A stretch of DNA of 58,535 bases. It comes from an uncultured Rhodoblastus sp. (lineage in GTDB: Bacteria > Pseudomonadota > Alphaproteobacteria > Rhizobiales > Beijerinckiaceae). The notes beneath the pieces are model-generated. The model was not told where the DNA came from, did no database searches, and saw only the letters and a list, made by a program, of their open reading frames with translations. Location of the stretch: positions 1 through 58,535 of the forward strand of contig NZ_CAIUXT010000229.1 of NCBI RefSeq assembly GCF_903903185.1. Direction: 5' to 3'. A program made the position numbers and the translations under genes. Position 1 is the stretch's first letter. Each line of letters opens with the position of its first letter. Shown one piece after another: positions 9,200 through 17,723 of this stretch.

Positions 9200-9260
9200 C
9201 AAAAGCGAAAAGAAAGCGACAGGCTTTGTTTCGTCCGCGTCGCAAGGACGACAAGCCTGT
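9200..9260 (-). terminator. Probable terminator after the YfhO-like gene
   Basis: On the minus strand ACAGGCTTGT pairs with ACAAAGCCTGT (one bulge), enclosing a second helix CGTCC/GGACG. The outer stem is followed by a T-rich tail, CTTTCTTTTCGCTTTT. It lies just past the stop codon of the YfhO-like gene and upstream of the sigma-54 promoter of the next gene. Confidence 0.6.
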
Positions 9261-9272
9261 AGCGAGCGGTTC

Positions 9273-11618
9273 CTATCGTCCCGGCATGAATTGCAGCAGA
9301 CCCCTTGCCGGTTCGAAACGGAAGCGCACGCGATGGGCGCCGGGCGACAGGGCTACGGCGCGAAACATCAGGTTCGCGCGCAAAATCGGCGCCTCGACCC
9401 CATCGACGGAGGCGCTCTGCCAATCCTGCCAGATATCGTTGAGCACCAGAAAGCCGCCCCCGGACGGCGCCTCGGCCTCGATGTCGATCAGCGTATTGCC
9501 GTAGCGCAAAATCCTGGCCGCGCCCGACAGCGCCGGCGGCGCCGCCTCCTCCTTGCAGGAAAGCTCGGGCCGCGCGGCGCAGGTCGCGCGGTCGAGCAGC
9601 ACATAGAGGCGGTAGTCGATGTCGGGCGTCCCGCCCTCGGCGGCGATCTTGGCGAAATCCGCCGCCACGGCGCGCCCCGGCGCCAGCACGCGCGGCAGAG
9701 CGTACTTGTTCTCATATATATAGGCGTCGACGGTGCGCTGGACCAAAGGCAGGTCGCCGGGCTTGAGGCTCGTGTCTATCTCCTCGGCCGGGACGCCCGT
9801 GGCGATCCAGCGCAGTCCCAGCAAGTTGGCCATCGGCGATTTATAGGAAGGGAAAGCCGGCGAGAACACGCGCTGTTCGGGGATGGCGACATGGTCGTTG
9901 GCGTGGGTCACGTCAACAAACAACGTCAGGCGGATCGGATTATAGCCAAGGCTCATGTCGAAGCCATGGGTCAGCCCGGCATTGGGCCAGTGGAAGCCGA
10001 TCCCCGCCAGTTCGACGCGGTCGCGCCGGTCCGGTTCCCGGTTTTCGGCCAGCCTGTCCTTCAGAAAGACGATAGTGTCGTTCTTCGTCGCCTCGCGCAA
10101 AATATCGTATTTTTCCGGCGGCAGGCCGGTGGATTGGTTGGGCGCATTATTGAGCGACAGGTCCAGAGTCAGCAAAAGGCCGACGGCCAGCACGCCGAGC
10201 GCCGGTTTTTCGCGCCATTGGGCCAATTTTTCCAGCAGCCACAGCGATAGGCCGATGAAAAAGGCCGAAAACAGCAGCGCCGGCAGGGCGGCGGCCAAAT
10301 GGCCCTTGGCGAAGGCGACGACGAGACAAAGCAGATAAAGCGCGCCGACCACAGCCCCGCCGATTTTTTGCCTGGCCGCGTCCGGCGGCGCGTCGATGGC
10401 GCGGCTGACGCAATAGCCGCCGATGACGGCGGCGAAAACGCAAAGCGGAAAAGTGGCGTCGGCGGGCCGGCGAAACAGATTGGCCCCCGGCACGTCGAAC
10501 AAGGCGGCAAAAATCGGGGTATATTTCCCGAAAGCGTAAATCGCCATCACCAGCGCGGCGGCGCTGAAAAAACGCATCGGCCGCGCGAAAACCCAGCCGC
10601 GCGAAAAGCCGAAGGCGAGGAGCGCGATGGCGGGCAAGGCGCCGAAATAGATTTCGCCCATGTTGCGCGCGATATAAAGCCCGGTTTCACCCCAGTCGAG
10701 CGAGGGCGGCCCCCAGAATTGCGATTGCGCGCCATGAATATTGTAGAGATTGGCGACGACGGCCGTGAGCAGCGAAGCCGGATGCAAGGAGCCGCGCAGC
10801 GCGCCTTCGAGGGTGATTTCGGCGCGATTGGACTGCTGCGCCAAGGCTATGGTCCACAACAGCGGCGGACCGGCGACGATCAGGCCGACGATGGCGCCGC
10901 CGGCCAGCGGCGCGATCAGGCGTTTGAGCCGCGCGAAAAAAGCATTCTTGTCGCTTTGGGGCGGGGAAAACAGCCGCCAGATTGTGAAAAAGCTCAAGCT
11001 CAGCACGAACAGCCAGGCGATCTGGTCGCGGCCGAGCACCATCAAGGCGGCGAACAGCCCGGCCAGCGCGCCCCACCGGAAGGAGGCGCGGTCATAGGCC
11101 CGGTTAAGCGCCCAGAAGGCCAGCGGAAACCACGACAGGCTCAAAATCTGCCCGGTATGCTGGATGCGCCAGGCCGCCGAGCCCCCGTAAGCAAAAGCCA
11201 GCGCCGCGACCAGTCCGCCGGCGGCCCTCCAGCCGCGATCGCGGAAATAAAGCATCCAGCCTATGCCGCCAAGAGTCAGCATGGCGAAGGCGACGGCGTC
11301 GGCCTGTCGGAAGGTCGGCTCGGGAACCAGCGCCGCGAGCAGCAGGTAGGGCGGCGAGAAGATCAACGATTGCGGGTCGGCGATCTGCGGCATTCCCGCA
11401 AAGACGTTCGGCGTCCAGAACGGCGACTGCCCGCTGTGCAAGGCATGGGCGAGAAAGGATAGCTGCGGCTGGAAATGGGCCTTGGAATCCCACGGAATCG
11501 TCACCTGCCCCGATAGCCACGGCCAGGCCAGATAAAGGCTGGCGAGGACGAAGAAACCAAGGGCGAAACGAAAGATCTTAACGGATTCAGGCGCCGCCGG
11601 GCGGGGGAATGTCGACAT
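9273..11618 (-). CDS. YfhO-like polytopic membrane protein (GT-C-type fold)
   Basis: Large membrane protein of 781 residues with about a dozen hydrophobic segments in the first 540 residues, then a soluble C-terminal part. YfhO-like signs are the early loop WPWLSGQVTIPWDSKAHF, NVFAGMPQIADPQ, and a C-terminal beta domain (FLVLNDIWQDWQSASVDGVE, NLMFRAVALSPGAHRVRFRF). YfhO family proteins are linked to glycosylation of cell-wall polymers; the substrate here is unknown. The start at ATG 11618 overlaps the 3' end of ribA by 32 bases; no strong ribosome site is seen, so coupling to ribA translation is likely. Confidence 0.75.
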   Translation of the reverse strand: MSTFPRPAAPESVKIFRFALGFFVLASLYLAWPWLSGQVTIPWDSKAHFQPQLSFLAHALHSGQSPFWTPNVFAGMPQIADPQSLIFSPPYLLLAALVPEPTFRQADAVAFAMLTLGGIGWMLYFRDRGWRAAGGLVAALAFAYGGSAAWRIQHTGQILSLSWFPLAFWALNRAYDRASFRWGALAGLFAALMVLGRDQIAWLFVLSLSFFTIWRLFSPPQSDKNAFFARLKRLIAPLAGGAIVGLIVAGPPLLWTIALAQQSNRAEITLEGALRGSLHPASLLTAVVANLYNIHGAQSQFWGPPSLDWGETGLYIARNMGEIYFGALPAIALLAFGFSRGWVFARPMRFFSAAALVMAIYAFGKYTPIFAALFDVPGANLFRRPADATFPLCVFAAVIGGYCVSRAIDAPPDAARQKIGGAVVGALYLLCLVVAFAKGHLAAALPALLFSAFFIGLSLWLLEKLAQWREKPALGVLAVGLLLTLDLSLNNAPNQSTGLPPEKYDILREATKNDTIVFLKDRLAENREPDRRDRVELAGIGFHWPNAGLTHGFDMSLGYNPIRLTLFVDVTHANDHVAIPEQRVFSPAFPSYKSPMANLLGLRWIATGVPAEEIDTSLKPGDLPLVQRTVDAYIYENKYALPRVLAPGRAVAADFAKIAAEGGTPDIDYRLYVLLDRATCAARPELSCKEEAAPPALSGAARILRYGNTLIDIEAEAPSGGGFLVLNDIWQDWQSASVDGVEAPILRANLMFRAVALSPGAHRVRFRFEPARGLLQFMPGR

Positions 11619-12690
11619 CGAGGAAATGGCCTGCCCTGTCGCGTTTGGTGGCGAGATAATGAATGTTTTGCGGCGTCGGACGCCCCTGAATGCGCTGGTC
11701 GGCAACCTCGAGCCCGGCGGCGCGCAAAGCCTCGATCTTGGCCGGATTATTGGTCATCAGCCGCACCCGCGTCACCCCGAGCAGGTCGAGCATCCGCGCC
11801 GCATAGCCGAAGCGGCGCTGATCGAGGCCAAAGCCCAGAATTTCATCGGCGTCGTAGGTGTCGTGGCCCCGCGCCTGCAACGCATAGGCGCGGATCTTGT
11901 TGGCGAGGCCATTGCCGCGCCCTTCCTGGTCGAGATAGAGGATCACCCCGCCGCCGTTTTCCGCCATGAAACGGGCGGTATGGCGCAACTGGTCGCCGCA
12001 GTCGCATTTGAGCGAGCCGAACAGGTCGCCGGTCAGGCAGGCCGAATGCAGCCGCACATGGACCGGCCCGGCGAGATCGGGTTTGCCGACGATCACCGCC
12101 GCCTGATCGCGAAGACCCTCGCCGCCGCGAAACACCGCGATTTCCGAGTGCGGCGCGCCTTCGAGTGGCACGGGGGCCCGCCCGACCATATTCAGCGACA
12201 GGATTTTCTTGGCGCGAAATCCCCTTATGTCGTGGCCCGACACTTCCTGCAATTCCGGCGTCGGTCCCGTCAAGGGCGCCAGCACGGCGCCCGGCAGCAG
12301 ATGGGCGAGGCGCAACAGGTCGAGCGCCGCCTCTTCCGCCGGACCGGGATGCGCCACCGGCGCGTCGATGCGGGCGTCCTCCTCGGCAAGCAGGGCGGCG
12401 ATGCGTTCGAGGTCGATTTGCGGCAGGGCGATCAGGCCGGGACCGCCGCGCTCCACCCCGAGCCGCCGCAGCCTTTGCGCCGACACGATCAGATTGGCGC
12501 GCCCCGGCGCCAGTTGGTCGAGCGCCTGCGCCGAATTCACGTCGAGAAGCTCCGCCGGAAACACCAAGAGCCGAGTAGCGCGCTCGGTGACGACGATGGG
12601 CCGCCCGCCGCGCAATTCGGCTATGCCGCGCTCGACCGCGACCGCGCCGGAAACCGCAAGCGAAGGGAAAAGCCCGGAAAGTTCAGACAT
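11587..12690 (-). CDS. ribA: GTP cyclohydrolase II RibA with N-terminal extension
   Basis: Catalyses the first step of riboflavin synthesis, opening GTP to diaminohydroxypyrimidine ribosylphosphate. The C-terminal catalytic part (about residues 165-355) has the zinc ligands in HSACLTGDLFGSLKCDCGDQL (three cysteines), the GTP-binding YLDQEGRGNGL and the TNNPAKIEAL motif. The enzyme is usually about 200 residues; here 367, because the first 160 residues form an extra domain that looks like a degenerate DHBP synthase (RibB) without an obvious acidic active-site loop. Such long forms are known in Hyphomicrobiales. It is transcribed with the YfhO-like gene. Confidence 0.92.
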   Translation of the reverse strand: MSELSGLFPSLAVSGAVAVERGIAELRGGRPIVVTERATRLLVFPAELLDVNSAQALDQLAPGRANLIVSAQRLRRLGVERGGPGLIALPQIDLERIAALLAEEDARIDAPVAHPGPAEEAALDLLRLAHLLPGAVLAPLTGPTPELQEVSGHDIRGFRAKKILSLNMVGRAPVPLEGAPHSEIAVFRGGEGLRDQAAVIVGKPDLAGPVHVRLHSACLTGDLFGSLKCDCGDQLRHTARFMAENGGGVILYLDQEGRGNGLANKIRAYALQARGHDTYDADEILGFGLDQRRFGYAARMLDLLGVTRVRLMTNNPAKIEALRAAGLEVADQRIQGRPTPQNIHYLATKRDRAGHFLDVDIPPPGGA

Positions 12691-12843
12691 TTTACAGGAT
12701 AACCTTTTTTGCGCCGCAACGCACTCGTGCCTACATAAGGGTTCGGCGACCCAAGAACCAGCTTTAAGCGAAATTTGCGCGTTGCTTGCCTTCGAGGCGG
12801 CGGCGGCTTAAAGCCGCAGCGACGTTTTTGCCCGGATTATGCC

Positions 12844-13794
12844 ATGCGCCCGTTTCGCCTCGCCTGCCTCCTGCTTTGTCTCGCCGCGCCGGCGCTGGCC
12901 GCCGGCTCGCAAAACCTGGTCAACGAAATGGCGGTGCGGGTCCTTAACAAGTCGACGCCCGAGGTTTGCGCCGAGCGCGACAATGTCGAACTCGATTTCG
13001 TCTCGCCCGAACTGCGCCACATGGAGATCAAGGCGGCGCATCCCGCCTTTATCGGCATGATCGTCACCGACCGCTGGGCGCCCGATTTTTCCGCCTGCAA
13101 CATTCCGCATGGCGAAGGCTTTTTGCCACGCAAGACCTTTTACGAATCCCCGACACTCTGGCTCACCGGCCTGACCGATCCGGACTTCTGGCGCCCCGCC
13201 AATGTTCCGGTCCGCGTCGGCGACCATGTCGAGCCGGGGTTCAATTACATCCAGCTGTGGATGCTGTTTCGCGAGCGCGCCGAAGAGATTCTGGTGATGT
13301 ATCCCTCCGACGGCAATTGGCGCATCCGCCCCCTGCCCTTCGGCGACCTGCGCTGGACGGCCTATGGGTCCTCGTTCCAGATCGGACCGCTCGAAGTGCA
13401 GGACGGCCCCGGCGGCCCGCGTCCGATCGTCGCGATCAAGGACATCATGTTCGATCCGGCCAAAAAAGCCTTCACGCTGAATTTCATTCGCGGCGGATCC
13501 GCGACCGTGACGCTTAAACAGGTCGACCAGGACCATATCGCGCTCGATGTCGATTATTCAGGCGCCATGCCAGAAAATTTGCCCTTCGCCGCTCTGCGCT
13601 CGATGTATACGGCCGAAGGTAATTCCGACGTCGCCCGCATCGCCTGGCGCGAAAAGAACGGCAAGGGCTGGAAAGAATCGCCGGTGCTGGATTTCCCCGG
13701 CGCCTTCGTCACCGAAGTCTGGGCCGGGCGGCTGACGCCCTCGCGACATAATCTGTCTGCGCCGGACATGATCTTTTCGCACTTCCAGCCATGA
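12844..13794 (+). CDS. Secreted protein of unknown function
   Basis: 316 residues beginning with a clear signal peptide (RLACLLLCLAAPALA, cleavage near residue 20). The mature part has no family I recognise; it is rich in aromatic residues and beta-type sequence (FNYIQLWMLFRERAEEI, NWRIRPLPFGDLRWTAYG). Two cysteines, in PEVCAERD and FSACNIP, could form a disulfide in the periplasm. The start was placed at ATG 12844 because it opens the signal peptide. The stop overlaps the start of the following acyltransferase gene by four bases (ATGA), so the two proteins are probably made together and may act in one envelope process. Confidence 0.8.
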   Translation: MRPFRLACLLLCLAAPALAAGSQNLVNEMAVRVLNKSTPEVCAERDNVELDFVSPELRHMEIKAAHPAFIGMIVTDRWAPDFSACNIPHGEGFLPRKTFYESPTLWLTGLTDPDFWRPANVPVRVGDHVEPGFNYIQLWMLFRERAEEILVMYPSDGNWRIRPLPFGDLRWTAYGSSFQIGPLEVQDGPGGPRPIVAIKDIMFDPAKKAFTLNFIRGGSATVTLKQVDQDHIALDVDYSGAMPENLPFAALRSMYTAEGNSDVARIAWREKNGKGWKESPVLDFPGAFVTEVWAGRLTPSRHNLSAPDMIFSHFQP

Positions 13795-14771
13795 CCGCCG
13801 CCGAACGGGGGGGGCCGATCCGTTTGCCCCTCGTCGATCTTGCGCGCGGGTTGGCGTTGTGGGCGATGCTGGTCTTCCATCTGATCTGGGATCTCGCAGC
13901 CTTCGGCTGGATCGACGCCGACGCGCCGCATACGCCTTTCTTGCGATGGTTTGGCCACGCCATCGCCGTGAGCTTCCTGCTGCTGGTCGGCTACAGTCTC
14001 GTCCTCGCGCAAAACGCAACGGGGCTTGAGCAGGGGCCGCTCTGGCGCAGCGCGAAATTCTGGCGGCGCTGGGGCCAGATCGCGCTGGCCGCAGCCGCGA
14101 TCAGCGCGGTTTCCTTCTTTCTGTTCGCGGAGACGCCGATCTTTTTCGGCATGCTGCACTGCATCGCGCTGTCCAGCCTGATCGCCCTGCCCTTGCTCGC
14201 CGCGCCGGCGGCTCTCGCCTTTGTTCTGGGCGTCGCGGCGCTGGCCGCGCCGCATTTCCTGGCCTCGTCCCTGTTTGACGCCAAAATCTTCTGGTGGACG
14301 GGCCTCGGAACCTACCAGCCGCCAAGCAATGATTTCCGGCCGCTGCTGCCATGGCTGGCTTTCGTGCTGTTCGGCATGGCGCTGGCGAAGTGGGCAAAGC
14401 TCCCTCTCCCGGTCTCGACGAGGAGAGGGCGCGGGGAGAGGGGGTTAGGCCGCGCCCTGACCTTCTGCGGGCGTCATTCGCTCGCCTTTTATCTGATCCA
14501 CCAGCCGGTGCTGTTCGGCCTCTTCACCCTGCTCGGCTTTTTCGTCACGCCGACGCCCGACGCCGGCCCGTTTCAGCGGCAATGCGCCATGCAATGCGTC
14601 AACGCCGGCGCGGCGGCGGAGCTTTGCGAAAAATCCTGCGCATGTGTGATCGACCGCGCCAAAAGCGCGGGCCTTTGGAATGTGCTGGCGCGCGACCGGC
14701 TCACGGAAGCGCAGAAAAGTCTCGTCCACGACGCCGCGATGGCCTGCTATGCCGATTCCGCAACGAAATAA
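13791..14771 (+). CDS. DUF1624 / heparan-alpha-glucosaminide N-acetyltransferase-like membrane protein
   Basis: Membrane acyltransferase-like protein of 326 residues with about seven hydrophobic helices. RLPLVDLARGLALWAMLVFH and the later GRHSLAFYLIHQPVLFGL are hallmarks of the DUF1624/HGSNAT and related YeiB-type families. Two oddities: residues about 204-220 (PVSTRRGRGERGLGR) are encoded by a palindromic repeat inserted in frame in a loop, and the last 60 residues form a soluble tail with six cysteines (QRQCAMQCVNAG, ELCEKSCACVID, ACYAD). The acceptor substrate is unknown. Coupled to the upstream secreted-protein gene. Confidence 0.75.
   Translation: MTAAERGGPIRLPLVDLARGLALWAMLVFHLIWDLAAFGWIDADAPHTPFLRWFGHAIAVSFLLLVGYSLVLAQNATGLEQGPLWRSAKFWRRWGQIALAAAAISAVSFFLFAETPIFFGMLHCIALSSLIALPLLAAPAALAFVLGVAALAAPHFLASSLFDAKIFWWTGLGTYQPPSNDFRPLLPWLAFVLFGMALAKWAKLPLPVSTRRGRGERGLGRALTFCGRHSLAFYLIHQPVLFGLFTLLGFFVTPTPDAGPFQRQCAMQCVNAGAAAELCEKSCACVIDRAKSAGLWNVLARDRLTEAQKSLVHDAAMACYADSATK
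14402..14442. repeat. Intragenic palindromic (REP-like) element
   Basis: CCCTCTCCC at the left and GGGAGAGGG at the right form a 9-bp inverted repeat, with another GGAGAGGG inside, followed by GGTTAGG. This looks like the dispersed 'CCCTCTCCC...GGGAGAGGGTTAGGG' intergenic repeats common in Hyphomicrobiales. It sits in frame within the DUF1624 gene and encodes an Arg/Gly-rich loop. Confidence 0.65.
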
Positions 14772-14783
14772 CCGTTTGAACTA

Positions 14784-16181
14784 TCAGTCTTTCGGCGCCA
14801 GCATGTTTTGTGGTCGCACCAAAGCGTCGAATTCCGGCCCCGTGACGAAGCCGAGCCGCAAGGCCTCCTCGCGCAGGCTGCTATTATTGGCCTGTGCCGC
14901 CTTGGCGACCTGCGCCGCCTTGTCATAGCCGATTTTGGGCGTCAGCGCCGTCGCCAGCATCAGCGAGCGGCGCATGGTTTCGTCGAGCTTGTCCGCGTCG
15001 GCCTTGATGCCCTCGATGCAATGGAGGGCGAAGCTGCGCGTGGAATCGGCGAGCAGCCGCACGCTTTCGAGAAAGGCGAAGGCGATGACCGGCTTGTAGA
15101 CGTTTAGCTCGAACTGGCCCTGCGAAGCGGCGAAAGCGATGGTGGTCTGGTTGCCGAACACCCGGGCGCAGACCATGGTCAGCGCCTCGACCTGGGTCGG
15201 ATTGACCTTTCCCGGCATGATCGACGATCCCGGCTCGTTCGCCGGCAGGATCAGTTCGGCGAAACCCGCGCGCGGGCCGCTGCCGCCCAGCCGGATATCG
15301 CTGGCGATCTTGTAGAGTCCGGTCGCCGCCGATTCCAGCGCGCCATGGGCGAAAACCAGGGCGTCATGGCAAGCCAGCGCCTCGAAGAAATTATCGGCCG
15401 GCTTGAACGGCAGGCCGGTTTCAAGCGCCAGTTCATGGGCGAAACGCGCGCCGAAATCCTTGTGGGCGTTGAGCCCGGTGCCGACCGCCGTGCCGCCCTG
15501 CGCGAGAAAATAAAGACCGGGCAGGACCGCTTCGATCCGCTCCGCCGCAAGCGCCAGTTGCGCCGCATAGCCGGAAAATTCCTGGCCGAGCGTGATCGGC
15601 GTCGCGTCCTGCAGATGGGTTCGGCCGATCTTGATCAGCCCGGCGAATTCCCGCGCCTTGGCGTCGAGCGCGCCCTGGAGCCGGTGCAGCGCCGGCAGCA
15701 GATTTCGCTTGAGCGCCGAGGCCGCCGCCACATGCATGGCGGTGGGGAAGGAATCGTTCGAGGACTGGCCGAGATTGACATGGTCGTTGGGGTGGACCGG
15801 CTGCATCGCGCCACGCGGCGCGCCAAAGGATATCTCGTTGGCGCGATTGGCGATCACCTCGTTGACGTTCATGTGCGACTGCGTGCCCGATCCCGTCTGC
15901 CAGACAAGCAGCGGAAAATGATCGTCGAGGTTGCCGGAAATGATTTCGTCGGCGGCGGCGACGATCGCTTCGGCCATGGCCGGATCGAGCAGGCCGAGTT
16001 CCGCGTTGACCTTGGCCCCCGCCTTCTTGCCGAGCGCCAGCGCGTGAATGATTTCGCGCGGCGTCCGCTGCGCGCCAATGGCGAAATTCTGCAAGGAGCG
16101 CTGGGTCTGCGCGCCCCAGAGCCGATCCTCGGCCACTGCAACCGGGCCGAATGTATCCATTTCCGTGCGCGTCTGGGTCAC
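14784..16181 (-). CDS. fumC: Fumarate hydratase class II
   Basis: Iron-independent fumarase of the TCA cycle (fumarate plus water to malate), 465 residues, the normal length. Signature GSSIMPGKVNPTQ is present with the catalytic Ser loop. Other superfamily motifs are TGSGTQSHMNVNEV, HPNDHVNLGQSSND and GRTHLQDATPITLGQEFSGY. It begins with a GTG codon preceded by AGGGAG, and the N-terminal sequence TRTEMDTFGPVAV fits the family. A 10-bp hairpin in the 5' leader (16219-16246) may affect mRNA stability. It converges on the DUF1624 gene. Confidence 0.96.
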   Translation of the reverse strand: MTQTRTEMDTFGPVAVAEDRLWGAQTQRSLQNFAIGAQRTPREIIHALALGKKAGAKVNAELGLLDPAMAEAIVAAADEIISGNLDDHFPLLVWQTGSGTQSHMNVNEVIANRANEISFGAPRGAMQPVHPNDHVNLGQSSNDSFPTAMHVAAASALKRNLLPALHRLQGALDAKAREFAGLIKIGRTHLQDATPITLGQEFSGYAAQLALAAERIEAVLPGLYFLAQGGTAVGTGLNAHKDFGARFAHELALETGLPFKPADNFFEALACHDALVFAHGALESAATGLYKIASDIRLGGSGPRAGFAELILPANEPGSSIMPGKVNPTQVEALTMVCARVFGNQTTIAFAASQGQFELNVYKPVIAFAFLESVRLLADSTRSFALHCIEGIKADADKLDETMRRSLMLATALTPKIGYDKAAQVAKAAQANNSSLREEALRLGFVTGPEFDALVRPQNMLAPKD

Positions 16182-16338
16182 GGGTTTCTCCCTTGTCGGT
16201 TGACGCCGAGCTTAGAGCTTTCCCCGCTCCGCCTGAAGCGGGGAAAAAAATCTGGATTTCTTTGAAAACGCCTGTCCTTTTCGTAAAACCGGCGTCCACT
16301 TTTGCGGGATAGGCTCCAGCCCGGCGGGCGCCACACGC

Positions 16339-16356
16339 GATCACGAATTCGTGATC
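16339..16356. repeat. 18-bp perfect palindrome between fumC and KGG gene
   Basis: GATCACGAATTCGTGATC is a perfect palindrome in the divergent intergenic region (fumC minus, KGG protein plus), about 160 bases upstream of the fumC start and 100 bases upstream of the KGG start. It could be an operator for a dimeric regulator. A second perfect 12-bp palindrome GAAACGCGTTTC lies at 16382-16393. Confidence 0.45.
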
Positions 16357-16457
16357 ACAAAAAATTCATTTAAGCGCAGCCGAAACGCGTTTCGCGCGTT
16401 TCAACCTGACGCGTGCAGGCGGCGTAGTGTCGCCTGCAATCGCCAAGAGGAAAGTCG

Positions 16458-16730
16458 ATGATTGACCTAGCGAAAAAGCCGAAACGCGGTTTCGCCTCGA
16501 TGGATCCAGAAAAGCAGCGCGCCATTGCCCGCAAAGGGGGCGAAAGCGTGCCGCGCGAGAAGAGAAGTTTTTCGCAAAACGCCGAGTTGGCCGCCGAAGC
16601 CGGGCGCAAGGGCGGCAAAAGCGTCAGTCCGACCAACCGGAGTTTCGCGCGCGACAAGGATCTGGCTAAAACCGCTGGCCGCAAGGGTGGCCGCGCCGCC
16701 CATACGGCGGACGAAACCGGACGTCGGTAA
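16458..16730 (+). CDS. KGG-repeat stress-induced protein
   Basis: Small basic protein of 90 residues with three copies of the KGG motif: AIARKGGESV, AEAGRKGGKSV and TAGRKGGRAAH, the pattern of the GsiB/con-10 'stress-induced' family. These are hydrophilic, disordered, desiccation- or starvation-linked proteins. GAGGAAAG lies just before the ATG. A strong bidirectional hairpin terminator follows 70 bases after the stop. No general-stress (EcfG) promoter motif was found upstream, so its control is unclear. Confidence 0.88.
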   Translation: MIDLAKKPKRGFASMDPEKQRAIARKGGESVPREKRSFSQNAELAAEAGRKGGKSVSPTNRSFARDKDLAKTAGRKGGRAAHTADETGRR

Positions 16731-16794
16731 AGAGACCGGACCGGAGCGTGGCGATCGGCGCCTTCGAACTGGCGGCCATGGTAAGCAAAGAGTC

Positions 16795-16829
16795 CGAAAA
16801 AAGGCGGAGGTCACGACCTCCGCCTTTTC
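16795..16829. terminator. Bidirectional terminator between KGG gene and cytochrome c1
   Basis: AAGGCGGAGGTC and GACCTCCGCCTT form a 12-bp perfect stem with a two-base spacer, flanked by six A residues on the left and TTTT on the right. It can end transcripts of the KGG gene (plus) and of the bc1 operon (minus). Confidence 0.88.
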
Positions 16830-16849
16830 ATTTGCGTTCGCCGGCGGGA

Positions 16850-17695
16850 TCAATGCGCGACGTCGGACCAGACGCGCTTCTTGGCGAAGTAAACCAGACC
16901 GGCGAGCAGGAACAGGAACAGCATTACGCGCAGGCCGACGCGCTTGCGCACCTCCAGGGTCGGTTCCGCCGCCCAGGCCAGAAAGGCGGCCACGTCCTTG
17001 GAATATTGCGACAGGGTCGTCGGCGCGCCGTCGGTATAATCGACCTGGCCGTCGGCCAGCGGCTTGGCCATGGCTATCTTGTGGCCGGGGAAATAGAGGT
17101 TCCAGTTCGGATCGTCCTCCTTGGTGTAGCCGTGGAGAATGGCGTAGATCAGATCCGGACCCACTTCCTGATAGATGCCGAGGCCTGGAATCGGCAGCGC
17201 GTCGAACACGAAATTGGGGAAGCCGCGCTCGAACTTGATCGACTTGGCGATCAGCGACATTTCCGGCGGCACCGCGCCAAGCGCCGCCGCGGCCGCTTCC
17301 GGGTTGGGAAAGGGCGGCGGGAAATAATCGGAGGCGCGGCCGGGACGGTCGAACATGTCGCCGGCCAGATTGGGGCCGTCGTGGATGGTATAGGTCGCCG
17401 CCAGCGCCTTAACCTGATCTTCGCTGAACCCCGGTCCGCCCGGCTGGCCCAAGGTGCGGAACGGGATGCGCAGCTCGTGGCAATTGGAGCAGACTTCCTT
17501 GTAGACCTTGAAGCCGCGCTGCAACTGCGGCTTGTCGAACGTGCCGAAAAAGCCGGAAAAACTCCAGTTCTGGCGCTCAGGACTGGGTGCTTCGGCAAAT
17601 CCGGGCGGCTCTTCGGCGCGCAGGACGGGAGAGGCGATCGCAACGGCGGCGAAAACGGCGGCCGCGACAAATCCGATTTTCCTGGTGAAAGCCAT
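16850..17695 (-). CDS. petC: Cytochrome c1 of the bc1 complex
   Basis: Electron-transfer subunit of ubiquinol-cytochrome c reductase, 281 residues. A signal peptide (FVAAAVFAAVAIASPVLRA) is followed by the heme c motif CSNCH at about residues 69-73, the stretch PDLIYAILHGY, and a C-terminal membrane anchor VMLFLFLLAGLVYFAKKRVW. The ATG at 17695 was chosen because it begins the signal peptide and has GAGGGA upstream; the frame is open further back but overlaps cytochrome b. It is a separate gene, not fused to cytochrome b as in Bradyrhizobium fbcH. Third gene of the bc1 operon. Confidence 0.95.
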   Translation of the reverse strand: MAFTRKIGFVAAAVFAAVAIASPVLRAEEPPGFAEAPSPERQNWSFSGFFGTFDKPQLQRGFKVYKEVCSNCHELRIPFRTLGQPGGPGFSEDQVKALAATYTIHDGPNLAGDMFDRPGRASDYFPPPFPNPEAAAAALGAVPPEMSLIAKSIKFERGFPNFVFDALPIPGLGIYQEVGPDLIYAILHGYTKEDDPNWNLYFPGHKIAMAKPLADGQVDYTDGAPTTLSQYSKDVAAFLAWAAEPTLEVRKRVGLRVMLFLFLLAGLVYFAKKRVWSDVAH

Positions 17696-17723
17696 GGTCT
17701 TGTTGTCCCTCGAAATCGGCCGA

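Noticed and set aside
9186-9201. NifA upstream activator site
   Set aside because: TGT-N10-GCA has one mismatch from the consensus; kept only as a weak hint within the sigma-54 promoter entry.
9244-9260. Second NifA-like match (TGT-N10-ACG)
   Set aside because: It lies inside the stem of the terminator of the YfhO-like gene, so the match is probably incidental.
10299-11462. Plus-strand open frame opposite the YfhO-like gene
   Set aside because: Low-complexity basic translation opposite a membrane protein gene with clear family features.
16219-16246. Terminator in the fumC leader
   Set aside because: The 10-bp hairpin has its A/T tract on the wrong side for fumC and no T-run in the plus direction, so it is only a leader hairpin.
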